Numbered from the stretch's first letter, positions 1 through 7,924 are shown. The stretch: 64,000 nt of DNA from an uncultured Selenomonadales bacterium (GCA_947307055.1 CAMZHX010000006.1:62001-126000); one strand, 5' to 3'. The notes: generated from the letters alone by a model not told the origin. Made by a program: numbers and translations.

Positions 1-205
1 CCAAGAAAATTAAAAACAACAGCGGCACCCAACCATAAATATAAGCGTCGGCATAAAGATAGGTGACGCGGTTCCAAGTGTCGAGGTAATCGCGCAGGGC
101 AAAGGCTAAATGTTCGCTAAGCACGACGCCAACATAATCGAACAGTAAAAATAAAATCGGCGGCGCAACGGAACTTAGGGTCGTCGAATTTTTTTCAGCA
201 GTCAT
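1..205 (-). CDS. Undecaprenyl-phosphate sugar phosphotransferase, N-terminal fragment
   Basis: Partial gene that runs off the left edge; only the first 68 codons are present, so it is absent from the ORF track. The start is the ATG at 205-203, preceded on the minus strand by an AGGAAAG-like SD. The protein opens MTAEKNSTTLSSVAPPILF and has a hydrophobic segment at about residues 14-34 and another beginning near residue 55. A short Asp/Glu/Arg-rich loop separates them. This opening resembles WbaP/EpsL-type bacterial sugar transferases, which move a sugar-1-phosphate onto undecaprenyl phosphate at the membrane. The catalytic domain lies outside the window, so the call rests on the membrane region alone and is tentative. 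Confidence 0.5.
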   Translation of the reverse strand, partial: MTAEKNSTTLSSVAPPILFLLFDYVGVVLSEHLAFALRDYLDTWNRVTYLYADAYIYGWVPLLFLIFL

Positions 206-284
206 AGTTCTTTCCTCTTGAATGGTTTTCGCCTATTCTAACACAAAATCGCCCGAAATTTTATCTGTTTCGACGGCAAATTTT

Positions 285-313
285 TTGACAAGGCGGCGCG
301 GCGAATTTATAAT
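285..313 (+). promoter_or_regulatory. Consensus sigma-70-type promoter for dacA
   Basis: TTGACA at 285-290 and TATAAT at 308-313 are separated by exactly 17 bp, a perfect consensus pair. Transcription should begin near 320, shortly before the AGGAG SD at 331. Confidence 0.85.
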
Positions 314-343
314 CAGAAAGACTTTTGCTAAGGAGAGATGCTC

Positions 344-1624
344 TTGAACTGGAAAAAATTTTTGGCGACAGCAATTTCAATATCACTAATAATTTTGGGC
401 GCGAAGGTCGGTGCGGTAGGAATGCCGGCTTCGGAACTCATGCGGTTAGACGAGGCTCCGCGAGGAGAAATCGCCCACCCTATGCAACAAACTTTGACTT
501 CCGAAAATTCCGGACTTAATCCAGGCTACTCAGTCACGCCGATTCAAAACAGTAGACCCGTCGCGCCCGATGACGTTTTGCCTAACGTGACGGCGGCGGC
601 GGCTATCGTTATCGAAGCGTCAACAGGGCACGTTCTCTACGAGCGCAATCCCGACCAAAGAATGTTCCCGGCCAGCACGACTAAAATGATGACGTTGATA
701 ACCGCGCTCGAAGGCAACAAGCTTGACGAAATTGTCACGGTCGGACCTGGTGCTTACAACGCGGAGGGTTCAACGCTTTGGCTTGACGTTGGCGAAAAAA
801 TTCCGTTGGGCGATTTGCTTTACGGCATGATGTTGATTTCGGGTAACGACGGCGCAATTGCGATTGCCGAACATTGCGGCGGGAATGTTCCTGACTTCGC
901 GGCGCGCATGACCCAACGCGCTCACGACTTAGGCGCGGTCAATACAAATTTCATCAACGCCAACGGCTTGCCCGACCCCAATCACTACACGACCGCTCGC
1001 GACTTGGCGATTATGGCTAAGCATGGATTTTCGCTCCCGCACTTCGAGGAAATTTGCTCGACAAAGGAAATTTCGTTTCCGTGGATTCACGACGACACAA
1101 AACTTTTGCGCAATGAAAATCAAATGCTGTGGCTGTATCGCGGCGCGAATGGAATCAAGACGGGCTACACCGACGCGGCAGGACGTTGCCTCGTGACGGC
1201 GGCTAAGCAAAACGGCGTTCAACTAATCGCGGTCGTGCTCGACAGCCTCTATATTTGGAACGATTCAATTTTCCTGCTCGATTACGGCTTTGGTCGGGTC
1301 TCGTCGCAGACTGTGATTAAATCGGGCGAGGTCGTCAAAACTTTGCCGATAACTTCGGGGCGGCGCAAGTCAATGCCAGTCAAGACGGCGGGCGAAATAA
1401 TTATGCCGGTCTTTTCGGGCGACGATAACGCCTACAATATTGTTTACGATTTGCCGGAAAGTTTGACGGCACCGATAACGAGCGGCGAGGCGATTGGGAA
1501 AATTCGGATTGTATTGCCGGACGGTCGGGAGGCGGCGTCGGTTGATGTCGTCACGACGGCGGACGTTGAGCAGAAATCTTTCTTCCGGCTGATTTTAAAT
1601 AAGATTAAAAATTTCTTTACATGA
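344..1624 (+). CDS. dacA: D-alanyl-D-alanine carboxypeptidase (PBP5/DacA family, peptidase S11)
   Basis: Trims the terminal D-Ala from peptidoglycan stem peptides outside the cytoplasmic membrane. Seen: an N-terminal signal/anchor segment, the S11 triad motifs STTK (about residue 112), SGN (about 167) and KTG (about 273, in GIKTGYTDAAG), and a C-terminal beta domain of PBP5_C type. Length of about 426 aa is normal. I prefer the TTG start at 344 over the ATG at 338, because the AGGAG at 331-335 is only 2 nt from that ATG but 8 nt from the in-frame TTG. It has its own promoter, and the HAD gene at 1663 follows after 38 nt without an obvious terminator, so the two may be co-transcribed. Confidence 0.92.
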   Translation: MNWKKFLATAISISLIILGAKVGAVGMPASELMRLDEAPRGEIAHPMQQTLTSENSGLNPGYSVTPIQNSRPVAPDDVLPNVTAAAAIVIEASTGHVLYERNPDQRMFPASTTKMMTLITALEGNKLDEIVTVGPGAYNAEGSTLWLDVGEKIPLGDLLYGMMLISGNDGAIAIAEHCGGNVPDFAARMTQRAHDLGAVNTNFINANGLPDPNHYTTARDLAIMAKHGFSLPHFEEICSTKEISFPWIHDDTKLLRNENQMLWLYRGANGIKTGYTDAAGRCLVTAAKQNGVQLIAVVLDSLYIWNDSIFLLDYGFGRVSSQTVIKSGEVVKTLPITSGRRKSMPVKTAGEIIMPVFSGDDNAYNIVYDLPESLTAPITSGEAIGKIRIVLPDGREAASVDVVTTADVEQKSFFRLILNKIKNFFT

Positions 1625-1662
1625 ATAGGACAAAACTTTTCCCTTACAAAGGAGGCTAAATC

Positions 1663-2739
1663 ATGAAAAAAATCTTTTTCAACGCTCTTATCGCCGTTTT
1701 TATCGCTATCTTTCCAATAAATCACCTAAACGCCGCTTCCCGCGCAGAAATTTCTGCTATTCAAGTTCAATATGCTTCCGATTTTAAATATTGGAACGAA
1801 AATTCACCTACTCTAGCCAAAATTGTCGATTTCGTCGAAGATATTTCCAATCCGAACAGCGAAAATTACATTCCGCCTGAAGATAGGGTCGCAACTTTCG
1901 ATTTGGACGGCACTATTTACTGCGAAACCGCTCCTTACTACTTTAAACAGATGATGTTTCTGCATCGCGTCCTCGAAGATAAAAATTTTCACCCCTCAAA
2001 GGAATTAATCAAGATTGCTACCGATGTTAAGCCGCTTATCATGGAAAAAAAGCACGTTCCAGACAAACTTAAATCAAAATTGAGCTACGGTACCCGAAAA
2101 GCTTACGAAAATATGACTTACGACGAATATTGCGCCTATGTTCGCGAATTTATGGACACTAACGAGGTCGGACTCACCAATTTAAAGCGCGGCGAGGCTT
2201 TTTATCTCCCTATGGTCGAAATTATTTCCTATTTGACTAACAACGGCTTCAAAGTTTATATGAATTCCGCCGGTGAACGCGAAATCGTTCGTTGCCTCAT
2301 CGAAGGCGCAATAAATATCCCTTCCGACCGCCTTTTAGGCTCCAATATCGAATATATTTCCACTAAACAGGATAAAAATCGCGGCGAAAACTATAATTTC
2401 GACAAATATAAAGAAAAAATCGTCCGCTCTACCGGTTATCCCTACAAAAATGAGAAAAATAATAAGGTTTTCTCCATTCTCTACGAAATCGGGAAAAAAC
2501 CTGTGCTCGCATTCGGAAATTCCAGCGGCGATTACGCTATGCTCGAATTCACGCTCCAAAATAATAAATATCGCGCCGAATCGTTCTTTGTCCTGTGCGA
2601 TGATACCGAACGCGAACTCGGAAACGCTAAACGCGCCGAAAAAGATAAAAATTACGCCCTTAAACGCGGTTGGAATCCAATTTCTATGAAAAATGAGTTC
2701 AAAACCATTTATGGCGATAACGTCACACTTTCTAAATAA
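1663..2739 (+). CDS. Secreted HAD-superfamily phosphatase-like protein, paralogue 1
   Basis: 358 aa. Signal peptide MKKIFFNALIAVFIAIFPIN with likely cleavage after NAA, then a HAD fold. Seen: motif I DLDGT (about residue 83) with nucleophile and acid/base Asp, motif II Ser in NSAGER, and motif III/IV in KKPVLAFGNSSGDYAM. All catalytic residues expected of a HAD phosphohydrolase are present. The substrate is unknown; export suggests scavenging of phosphate esters outside the cytoplasm (inference). The SD AAAGGAGG stands 8 nt before the ATG. It is followed after 18 nt by a close paralogue. Two more copies lie at 5957 and 7946. Confidence 0.85.
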   Translation: MKKIFFNALIAVFIAIFPINHLNAASRAEISAIQVQYASDFKYWNENSPTLAKIVDFVEDISNPNSENYIPPEDRVATFDLDGTIYCETAPYYFKQMMFLHRVLEDKNFHPSKELIKIATDVKPLIMEKKHVPDKLKSKLSYGTRKAYENMTYDEYCAYVREFMDTNEVGLTNLKRGEAFYLPMVEIISYLTNNGFKVYMNSAGEREIVRCLIEGAINIPSDRLLGSNIEYISTKQDKNRGENYNFDKYKEKIVRSTGYPYKNEKNNKVFSILYEIGKKPVLAFGNSSGDYAMLEFTLQNNKYRAESFFVLCDDTERELGNAKRAEKDKNYALKRGWNPISMKNEFKTIYGDNVTLSK

Positions 2740-2757
2740 ATTTCTGGAGGTTTTATC

Positions 2758-3834
2758 ATGAAGAAAAAAATTTTAGCGGCTATCGCGGCGGGTTTAATCG
2801 CTTTAAGCTCGTTTAGTGCCACAAATGCCGCATCTCGCGAGGAAATTGCCGCGATTAACGTTCAAACCGCGTCCGATTTCCAATTTTGGAACGAAAATTC
2901 GCCCATTCTAGCTAAAATCGTCGATTTTGTCGAAGATACCACAAATCCTTTTAGCCAAAACTACATTCCGCCCGAAGATAGAATTGCGACCTTCGATATG
3001 GACGGAACTTTTTATTGCGAAACCGCACCGCTTTATTTTCAAGAAACTATGTTCCTGCACCGCGTCTTAGACGATAAAAATTACGTCGCGCCCAAAAAAT
3101 ATCTCAATCTCGCTAAAAAAATTCGTCCAAAAGTCCTCGCGAAAGAAAAATTGACGCCCTCCGAAAGCAAAATGTACTTTGAAGGGCTTACTGCAGTCTA
3201 TGAAGGCATGACTATCGATGAATATCGCGCCTATGTCCGCAATTTTATGCAAGATAACGAGACCGGATTAACAAATTTGAAGCGCGGCGAAGCTTTTTAC
3301 CTGCCTATGGTCGAAATTATTTCCTATCTGACCAATAACGGCTTCAACGTCTACATTGATTCGGCTTGCAGTTACTACACGACGCGCGAACTGGTCGAAG
3401 GCGTCATTCCGATTCAATCTGACCGAATTTTAGGTTCTGATTTCGGTTTAACGTCAACAAATATGGGCAAAGAGGATCCTCACGACCATTTTTACGACAG
3501 ATTCAAGGAAAAAATCGTAATTTCCGGCAAGCCGCTCAAAGATAACGCTAAAACTCGAAAAATCTTTTCCATTCTGAATCAAATCGGCAAAAAACCCGTG
3601 CTGGCATTCGGAAATTCAAGCGGTGATAGCGGAATGCTCGAATTTACATTGCAGGATAATAAATATCGCTCTGAATCGTTTTTCGTAATCTGCGATGACG
3701 TTGAACGCGAACTCGGTAACCTTGAACGCGCTAAAAATGACAGGAAATTAGCTGAAAAACGCGGTTGGAATCCAATTTCTATGAAAAACGACTTCAAAAC
3801 GATTTACGGCTACAATGTTAAACGCGCAAAATAA
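2758..3834 (+). CDS. Secreted HAD-superfamily phosphatase-like protein, paralogue 2
   Basis: 358 aa, very similar to the preceding gene along its whole length, for example the shared string GLTNLKRGEAFYLPMVEIIS. Signal peptide MKKKILAAIAAGLIALSSFS with cleavage after NAA. Motif I is DMDGT, motif II Ser lies in YIDSACS, and motif IV is GNSSGD. SD TGGAGG is 8 nt upstream. No promoter is visible in the 18-nt gap, so it is probably translated from the message of paralogue 1. A short hairpin with a T-run follows at 3852. Its signal peptide is closer to those of paralogues 3 and 4 than to paralogue 1. Confidence 0.85.
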   Translation: MKKKILAAIAAGLIALSSFSATNAASREEIAAINVQTASDFQFWNENSPILAKIVDFVEDTTNPFSQNYIPPEDRIATFDMDGTFYCETAPLYFQETMFLHRVLDDKNYVAPKKYLNLAKKIRPKVLAKEKLTPSESKMYFEGLTAVYEGMTIDEYRAYVRNFMQDNETGLTNLKRGEAFYLPMVEIISYLTNNGFNVYIDSACSYYTTRELVEGVIPIQSDRILGSDFGLTSTNMGKEDPHDHFYDRFKEKIVISGKPLKDNAKTRKIFSILNQIGKKPVLAFGNSSGDSGMLEFTLQDNKYRSESFFVICDDVERELGNLERAKNDRKLAEKRGWNPISMKNDFKTIYGYNVKRAK

Positions 3835-3851
3835 AATTTTTAATATTTTTA

Positions 3852-3875
3852 CTGCCTAATGGCAGATTTTTTTTT
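3852..3875 (+). terminator. Rho-independent terminator after HAD paralogue 2
   Basis: CTGCC-TAAT-GGCAG hairpin followed by nine T residues. Confidence 0.7.
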
Positions 3876-3882
3876 GCATATG

Positions 3883-3891
3883 TGTTATAAT
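3883..3891 (+). promoter_or_regulatory. Extended -10 element before the lipoprotein at 3923
   Basis: TGTTATAAT matches an extended -10 (TGnTATAAT). No good -35 is found 17 bp upstream. The motif lies 32 nt before the start codon. Confidence 0.45.
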
Positions 3892-3922
3892 GGGCAAAAT
3901 AATTCATAGGAGTTGATTTATC

Positions 3923-4762
3923 TTGAAGAAATCGATTTTGGCGGCAATCTGCGCGGCTTGTTTGCTGATAACGGGTTGCGGCGGCGGAGAAAATGCGCCT
4001 AAGCCCAAAGAAAATGCTAAAATCGGCGTTATAACGCATTTGACCGCCAGCGAAACTGAATACAACGATATTATGAGCAAATTGGAGAAAAGTTATCGCC
4101 CATCGAAGGTAAGTCTCGACGCGACTTACAAATATTTCGACAGAATGAGCGAAATGCAACTCGCGCTTGAATCTGAGAAGATTGATATTCTCTCAACTTA
4201 TCAAAGCGTCGCTGATTACATGCTGCAAAATTCTTCCGACAAAGAAATTTTGCCGACAAATAAAAATTTGAGCGATTCTTTTTGTTTTGCACTGCGCAAG
4301 GGCGATACTGCGTTGAAAAACGACCTGAACAAGGCGATTAAGGAAATGTCAGCCGACGGCACGTTGAGTAGGCTTTCAAAAGAATATATAATCGAAATTA
4401 AAAATGGTTATGAGCCGCCCGCAGTTAAAATTGCCAAAATTGAGGGCGCGGAGACGATAAAAATTGCTGTCACTGGCGATTTGCCACCTTTCGATATGAT
4501 TTCAGCGGACGGGACGCCGACAGGTTTTAGTACAGCGGTTTTGGAAGAAATTTCAAAGCGAATCGGGAAAAATATCGAGATAATTAGCATAGACAGCGGC
4601 GCGAGGGCATCTATTTTGACTTCAAAGGGCGCGGACGTTGTATTTTGGGTAGCAGTGCCGAAAGATAGCACGTTAATTCCCTCTGAAATCGACAAACCAA
4701 GCGAAATCGACGTAACTGACCCGTATTATCACGATAATATCGTTCACATTATCAAAAAATAA
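3923..4762 (+). CDS. Substrate-binding lipoprotein, SBP family 3-like with permuted lobe order
   Basis: 279 aa. Starts at TTG 3923 with AGGAG 10 nt upstream. Lipobox LLITGC gives a lipid-anchored Cys near residue 20, so it should sit on the outer face of the cytoplasmic membrane. Residues about 33-150 look like the second lobe and tail of a family 3 amino-acid binding protein (FALRKGDTALKNDLNKAIKE and ADGTLSRLSKEYI). Residues about 170-279 look like the first lobe (IKIAVTGDLPPFDMISADG, then ADVVFWVAVP and DPYYHDNIVH). The lobe order is therefore the reverse of the usual one. No permease or ATPase is adjacent, so partner and ligand are unknown. Confidence 0.7.
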   Translation: MKKSILAAICAACLLITGCGGGENAPKPKENAKIGVITHLTASETEYNDIMSKLEKSYRPSKVSLDATYKYFDRMSEMQLALESEKIDILSTYQSVADYMLQNSSDKEILPTNKNLSDSFCFALRKGDTALKNDLNKAIKEMSADGTLSRLSKEYIIEIKNGYEPPAVKIAKIEGAETIKIAVTGDLPPFDMISADGTPTGFSTAVLEEISKRIGKNIEIISIDSGARASILTSKGADVVFWVAVPKDSTLIPSEIDKPSEIDVTDPYYHDNIVHIIKK

Positions 4763-4780
4763 ATTAGGAGGTTGTTTTTT

Positions 4781-5269
4781 ATGAGTTTTATAAATAAATT
4801 TGCGGTTATTTGCTGCATTATGAGCGTAGTTTTAATTGCGAATGGCTGTTCGGAAGGCAATGTGAGCTTTGAGGAGAAATCGTCGGTAGAAGTAAGCACG
4901 TCATCGGGCATAAATTTTTCTTCGAGCTACAGCGAAACTAAATCTTCTGCGAGCGAACCTTTCACATTTAAAATAAATGACGCGAATATTCTCGACGGAA
5001 AAGTTGAAATTTACACAAGCATAACGAATAACGGCAATCGCGACACTACTTTAAGGGAAATGTCGCTAACTTTTGTAGCAAATGATTCAAACGGAAAAGA
5101 AATTACGAATGGCACAATACATTACGATAATATTTCGGTAAGTCTTCCGCAAAATACGGAAATTTATCAACTTTTCGTGATAGAAAATCCAGAATACAAG
5201 AGATATGACGACGGATTCAACATCAACTGCAATTTTGATAATATAAAGGTAGATCCTGACATTCAGTAA
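4781..5269 (+). CDS. Predicted lipoprotein of unknown function with a beta-sandwich-like domain
   Basis: About 162 aa. I use the ATG at 4781, 9 nt after a perfect AGGAGG, rather than the upstream TTG at 4772. Lipobox VLIANGC near residue 20. The region after it is rich in Ser/Thr/Glu (linker-like). From about residue 60 the pattern FKINDANILDGKVEIYTSIT followed by strand-rich sequence resembles the Ig-like domains of DUF4352-type lipoproteins (weak resemblance). It lies 18 nt after the binding-protein gene and is probably co-transcribed with it. A terminator follows at 5285. Confidence 0.65.
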   Translation: MSFINKFAVICCIMSVVLIANGCSEGNVSFEEKSSVEVSTSSGINFSSSYSETKSSASEPFTFKINDANILDGKVEIYTSITNNGNRDTTLREMSLTFVANDSNGKEITNGTIHYDNISVSLPQNTEIYQLFVIENPEYKRYDDGFNINCNFDNIKVDPDIQ

Positions 5270-5284
5270 ATATTTTTTAGCAAT

Positions 5285-5319
5285 AAAAAGCCCTTCGGCG
5301 GAGTGTCGGAGGGTTTTTT
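5285..5319 (+). terminator. Rho-independent terminator, part of the repeated cassette (copy 1)
   Basis: CCCTTCGGC / GTCGGAGGG stem of 9 bp (two wobbles) with a 5-nt loop and six T residues. The T-run leads directly into the TTGACG of the next promoter. Confidence 0.85.
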
Positions 5320-5321
5320 CG

Positions 5322-5350
5322 TTGACGGAGGGAATTTTTTTTGCTAAAGT
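5322..5350 (+). promoter_or_regulatory. Promoter of the toxin-antitoxin pair, cassette copy 1
   Basis: TTGACG at 5322-5327, 17-bp spacer, TAAAGT at 5345-5350 with an upstream TG (extended -10). The expected start site, about 5357, falls at the GGAGG SD, so the 5' leader would be only about a dozen nucleotides long. Confidence 0.8.
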
Positions 5351-5369
5351 GTATTCGGAGGCGATAAAA

Positions 5370-5606
5370 ATGACAGAAACGATAAATATAACAGTTGACA
5401 GCGAGGATTTGAAGGAATTTAAGGAAACAACCGGAATGAGCATAGGCGATTGCATTAAAATATTAGTGAACAGCGTAAAATACGGCGGGAAATTGGAATT
5501 CGACCCGTTCTGGAGCGATGAGAACATGGCGGAACTTAAAAAGATAGCTGAAGATGCAAAACACGGGCGTAATATGCATGAACACGACTTGATTGAGGTG
5601 GAATAA
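5370..5606 (+). CDS. RelB/DinJ-like antitoxin
   Basis: 78 aa. Start ATG 5370, 8 nt after GGAGG; the longer ORF-track start at 5322 would begin inside the promoter. The sequence MTETINITVDSEDLKEFKET and the following helices match the ribbon-helix-helix N-terminus of RelB/DinJ antitoxins. The acidic C-terminal tail (NMHEHDLIEVE) would wrap the toxin. The stop codon overlaps the start of the YoeB-like gene by 1 nt (TAATG), as usual for translationally coupled antitoxin-toxin pairs. The antitoxin and complex normally repress their own promoter; an operator was not identified. Confidence 0.82.
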   Translation: MTETINITVDSEDLKEFKETTGMSIGDCIKILVNSVKYGGKLEFDPFWSDENMAELKKIAEDAKHGRNMHEHDLIEVE

Positions 5607-5869
5607 TGAAATTTCTGTGGCACGATATAGCTTGGGCGAGTTACGTAAAATGGCAACGTGAAGACAAAAAGACATTGAAACGAATAAATAATCTGTTGCA
5701 AGACATAGACAGGAACGGATATAATTGCATAGGCAAGCCGGAACCACTGAAAGATAATTATTCTGGTTGGTGGAGCGTCCGAATTGATGAAAAGAACCGC
5801 TTGATATTCAAAATCGAGAACGAAATTATAGAAATATATCAATGTGGCACACATTACGGCGACAAATAA
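5606..5869 (+). CDS. YoeB/Txe family mRNA interferase toxin
   Basis: 87 aa, the usual length for YoeB. Seen: the family signature GKPEPLKDNYSGWWSVRI, a basic stretch DEKNRLIF, and the C-terminal CGTHYG that carries the catalytic His and Tyr. The Glu of KPEP, the Arg of SVRI and this His correspond to the ribonuclease site of YoeB, so the toxin looks intact. It cleaves mRNA at the ribosomal A site in known homologues. It overlaps the antitoxin by 1 nt. A cassette terminator follows at once. Confidence 0.9.
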   Translation: MKFLWHDIAWASYVKWQREDKKTLKRINNLLQDIDRNGYNCIGKPEPLKDNYSGWWSVRIDEKNRLIFKIENEIIEIYQCGTHYGDK

Positions 5870-5870
5870 T

Positions 5871-5904
5871 AAAAAGCCCTTCGGCGGTTGTCGGAGGGTT
5901 TTTT
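5871..5904 (+). terminator. Rho-independent terminator, cassette copy 2
   Basis: CCCTTCGGC / GTCGGAGGG hairpin with six T residues, the same stem as copies 1 and 3 but with a different loop. Confidence 0.85.
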
Positions 5905-5906
5905 CA

Positions 5907-5935
5907 TTGACTACTATAATTTTTTTTGCTAAAGT
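5907..5935 (+). promoter_or_regulatory. Promoter of HAD paralogue 3, cassette copy 2
   Basis: TTGACT at 5907-5912, 17-bp spacer, TAAAGT at 5930-5935 preceded by TGC. The downstream GTATTCGGAGGCGA is identical to copy 1. Confidence 0.8.
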
Positions 5936-5956
5936 GTATTCGGAGGCGAAAAAAAT

Positions 5957-7015
5957 ATGCGTAAGAAGATTTTAGCGGCGATAACAGCGGGATTGATAGC
6001 GTTTAGCTCATTCGGAGCGGTTGACGCCATGCCGCGCGACGAAATTTCCAAAATTCAAGTCAAAAAGGCTAAGGATTTTAAATATTGGGCGAAAAATTCG
6101 GTCGCGAATCAAAAATTGGTCGAATATGTGACGGACGTGACGAATAAGAAGAGCAAAAATTATATTCCGGTGGAAGATAGAATCGCGGTTTTCGACGTTG
6201 ACGGCACGATTGCTTGCGAAACTGCGCCATTTTGCTTTGATTTTATGATGTTCGTATATCGTGCGCTCGACGATCCGAATTATATTGCTTCCGCGCAGGA
6301 CAAAGCCAATGGCGAACTTGTCAAAGCGGCGATTTACGCTAAAAAAATGACAAATGACGTTCGCCGCAAGCATTGCGAGTCGAATGCAAACGTTTTCGCG
6401 GGCATGACGGCTGAAGAGTTCGCCGATTACACCAGAAATTATTTAAAAACGCCAGTCGAAGGCTTTGACAACTTAAAAGTCGGCGAGGCGTTTTATTTGC
6501 CGATGATTGAAGTAATTTCGTATTTAAAGGCGAATGATTTTAAAATTTTCCTTGTGAGCGGCGCGGATAGGGATTATATGAGAACTTCGGCGGAAATTTT
6601 GCCCGTTGACGGCATGATTGGCACGGATTATAAATACGTGGCGACGAATCAGGGCGAAATTGACGGCATGGACTATACTTTGAAGCCCGAAGATAAAGTT
6701 ATTCGCGGCGAATTCGTCAGCAAGGACATAAATATGAACAAAGTCAGCAATATGGCGCGTGAAATTGGCAAAAAACCGGTTTTAGCGTTCGGAAATTCGA
6801 GTGGAGATAGTTCGATGATAAATTTTTCAATGCGCGGCAATAAATATCGGACTGCGGCATTTTTTGTAATCTGCGACGACTTGGAGCGCGAATTCGGCAA
6901 CCTTGACAAGGCGAATAAATGCGTAAAGCTTGCTGACGACAACGGTTGGATAAAAATTTCGATGAAAAACGACTTCAAGACGATTTACGGCGACAATGTA
7001 AGGCTTTCGAGATAA
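5957..7015 (+). CDS. Secreted HAD-superfamily phosphatase-like protein, paralogue 3
   Basis: 352 aa. Signal peptide MRKKILAAITAGLIAFSSFG with likely cleavage after VDA. Motif I DVDGT, motif II Ser in LVSGADRD, motif IV GNSSGDSSM; the catalytic set is complete. Nearest relative in the window is paralogue 4 (identical VTNKKSKNYIPVEDR string). The ATG follows GGAGGCGAAAAAAAT. The gene is monocistronic, bounded by its own cassette promoter and a hairpin at 7035. It is richer in GCG and AAAATTT-type codons than paralogues 1 and 2, so the two pairs may have separate histories. Confidence 0.85.
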   Translation: MRKKILAAITAGLIAFSSFGAVDAMPRDEISKIQVKKAKDFKYWAKNSVANQKLVEYVTDVTNKKSKNYIPVEDRIAVFDVDGTIACETAPFCFDFMMFVYRALDDPNYIASAQDKANGELVKAAIYAKKMTNDVRRKHCESNANVFAGMTAEEFADYTRNYLKTPVEGFDNLKVGEAFYLPMIEVISYLKANDFKIFLVSGADRDYMRTSAEILPVDGMIGTDYKYVATNQGEIDGMDYTLKPEDKVIRGEFVSKDINMNKVSNMAREIGKKPVLAFGNSSGDSSMINFSMRGNKYRTAAFFVICDDLEREFGNLDKANKCVKLADDNGWIKISMKNDFKTIYGDNVRLSR

Positions 7016-7034
7016 AATTCGCAAAAAAAAATTA

Positions 7035-7073
7035 GGGCTAAGCTCCGAAAATGGAGTTTAAGCCCATTTTTTA
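7035..7073 (+). terminator. Terminator between HAD paralogue 3 and the convergent small ORF
   Basis: GGGCTAAGCTCC / GGAGTTTAAGCCC hairpin with one bulge, followed by ATTTTTTA. It overlaps the 3' end of the small minus-strand gene and may serve both. Confidence 0.7.
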
Positions 7074-7253
7074 TTGCTTATTAAGTTTTTTTAGTTCGCG
7101 ACGGCGTTTAAGTTCGCGATTCTTCCTAATTTTTTCGGTTTCTAAGTCTAAAAGGCGTTTCCACTCATCAGCGAGATAGAAGAAAATTTTGATGATATAA
7201 GCGTTAGGAGCGTTGTTAATGATACGAAGAGTGCGTTCGTCGTCGAAAATCAT
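7071..7253 (-). CDS. Small basic hypothetical protein
   Basis: 60 aa, not recognised. Support for a real gene: SD GGAGGTGA 8 nt before its ATG and an extended -10 TGTTATAAT (rc of 7284-7292) further upstream. The first half is mixed (MIFDDERTLRIINNAPNAYI). The second half is a highly charged helix (EKIRKNRELKRRRELKKLNKQ) that could bind nucleic acid; this is only a composition-based guess. It is convergent with HAD paralogue 3 and divergent from the double-glycine peptide gene. Confidence 0.55.
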   Translation of the reverse strand: MIFDDERTLRIINNAPNAYIIKIFFYLADEWKRLLDLETEKIRKNRELKRRRELKKLNKQ

Positions 7254-7437
7254 AAAATTTCACCTCCGAGAGCGATTTTTTCGATTATAACACGTGAAAA
7301 TGGGTTTTGAAAGGCATTCATTTTTCGGAGCAGACTGCAGAAAATTTTTTGCTAAAGTGTGTAACGAAATGGGATTTCAAACGTATAAGGGACAGAAAGA
7401 AAAAACACAATCAAAAATCAAAAGGAGACTGATAAAA

Positions 7438-7806
7438 ATGGCAAACAGAGAAGAAAACATCAAAAAAATCGACGCGGTGCTCGAAGCAATGAGCGATGAG
7501 GAACTCGACCAGGTCGCAGGCGGCACTTGGGCGGAAACGGCGGCGGACAGTCGCTTCCTAAACAGCTTGAACGGCTCAACCGACCGCTACGGCGCACTCA
7601 GAATTGCGTTTACTCCCGGCAACAAAATCCAAGACGAAATTAAGGCCGGTTGGGCAAAGGTCGGAATCACGTTTACCGCGCACAACGGAGCAATAACCGG
7701 CAATGAATACTACCTAGACGGCAAGAAAATCACCCAAAGCGAAGCACGCAGGCACGCAATGGAAGTCGTCGGCAAGGTCATGGACGTAAAGGATTGGGAT
7801 TGGTAA
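7438..7806 (+). CDS. Candidate RiPP/bacteriocin-type precursor with a double-glycine leader
   Basis: 122 aa. The true start is ATG 7438 behind AAAGGAGA; the ORF track extends it upstream in error. The leader NREENIKKIDAVLEAM-SDEELDQVAGG has the acidic helix and LxxVxGG ending known from Nif11-type and other double-glycine leaders. In known systems these are cut by C39-peptidase ABC transporters. The remaining about 90 residues (TWAETAADSRFLN onward) contain no Cys, few Ser/Thr clusters and a C-terminal DWDW. This argues against a lanthipeptide and for a plain exported protein or an unusual core. No maturase or transporter is adjacent. An upstream TGCTAAAGTGTGT element (7351) matches the -10 of the cassette, though a good -35 is missing. 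Confidence 0.65.
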   Translation: MANREENIKKIDAVLEAMSDEELDQVAGGTWAETAADSRFLNSLNGSTDRYGALRIAFTPGNKIQDEIKAGWAKVGITFTAHNGAITGNEYYLDGKKITQSEARRHAMEVVGKVMDVKDWDW

Positions 7807-7860
7807 GCTAAACACAGTATCGACAGCTAAAATGCGGTGTCACGGTCGCAATCTATGATG

Positions 7861-7893
7861 AAAAGCCCTTCGGCACATGTCGGAGGGTTTTTT
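7861..7893 (+). terminator. Rho-independent terminator, cassette copy 3
   Basis: CCCTTCGGC-ACAT-GTCGGAGGG hairpin followed by six T residues; ends the double-glycine peptide transcript. Confidence 0.85.
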
Positions 7894-7895
7894 CG

Positions 7896-7924
7896 TTGAC
7901 GGCGCGGAAAATTTTTGCTAAAGT
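7896..7924 (+). promoter_or_regulatory. Promoter of HAD paralogue 4, cassette copy 3
   Basis: TTGACG at 7896-7901, 17-bp spacer, TAAAGT at 7919-7924 preceded by TGC. The GTGTTCGGAGGCGATAAAAAT that follows differs by one base from copy 1. Confidence 0.8.

Noticed and set aside
5087-5854. 255-aa minus-strand ORF across the toxin-antitoxin pair
   Set aside because: Overlaps three supported plus-strand features including a promoter and a terminator, and is rich in Phe/Ile/Tyr as expected of a shadow.
7294-7437. N-terminal extension of the double-glycine peptide in the ORF track
   Set aside because: The extension runs over non-coding leader sequence; AAAGGAGA lies just before the ATG at 7438, where the leader motif begins.
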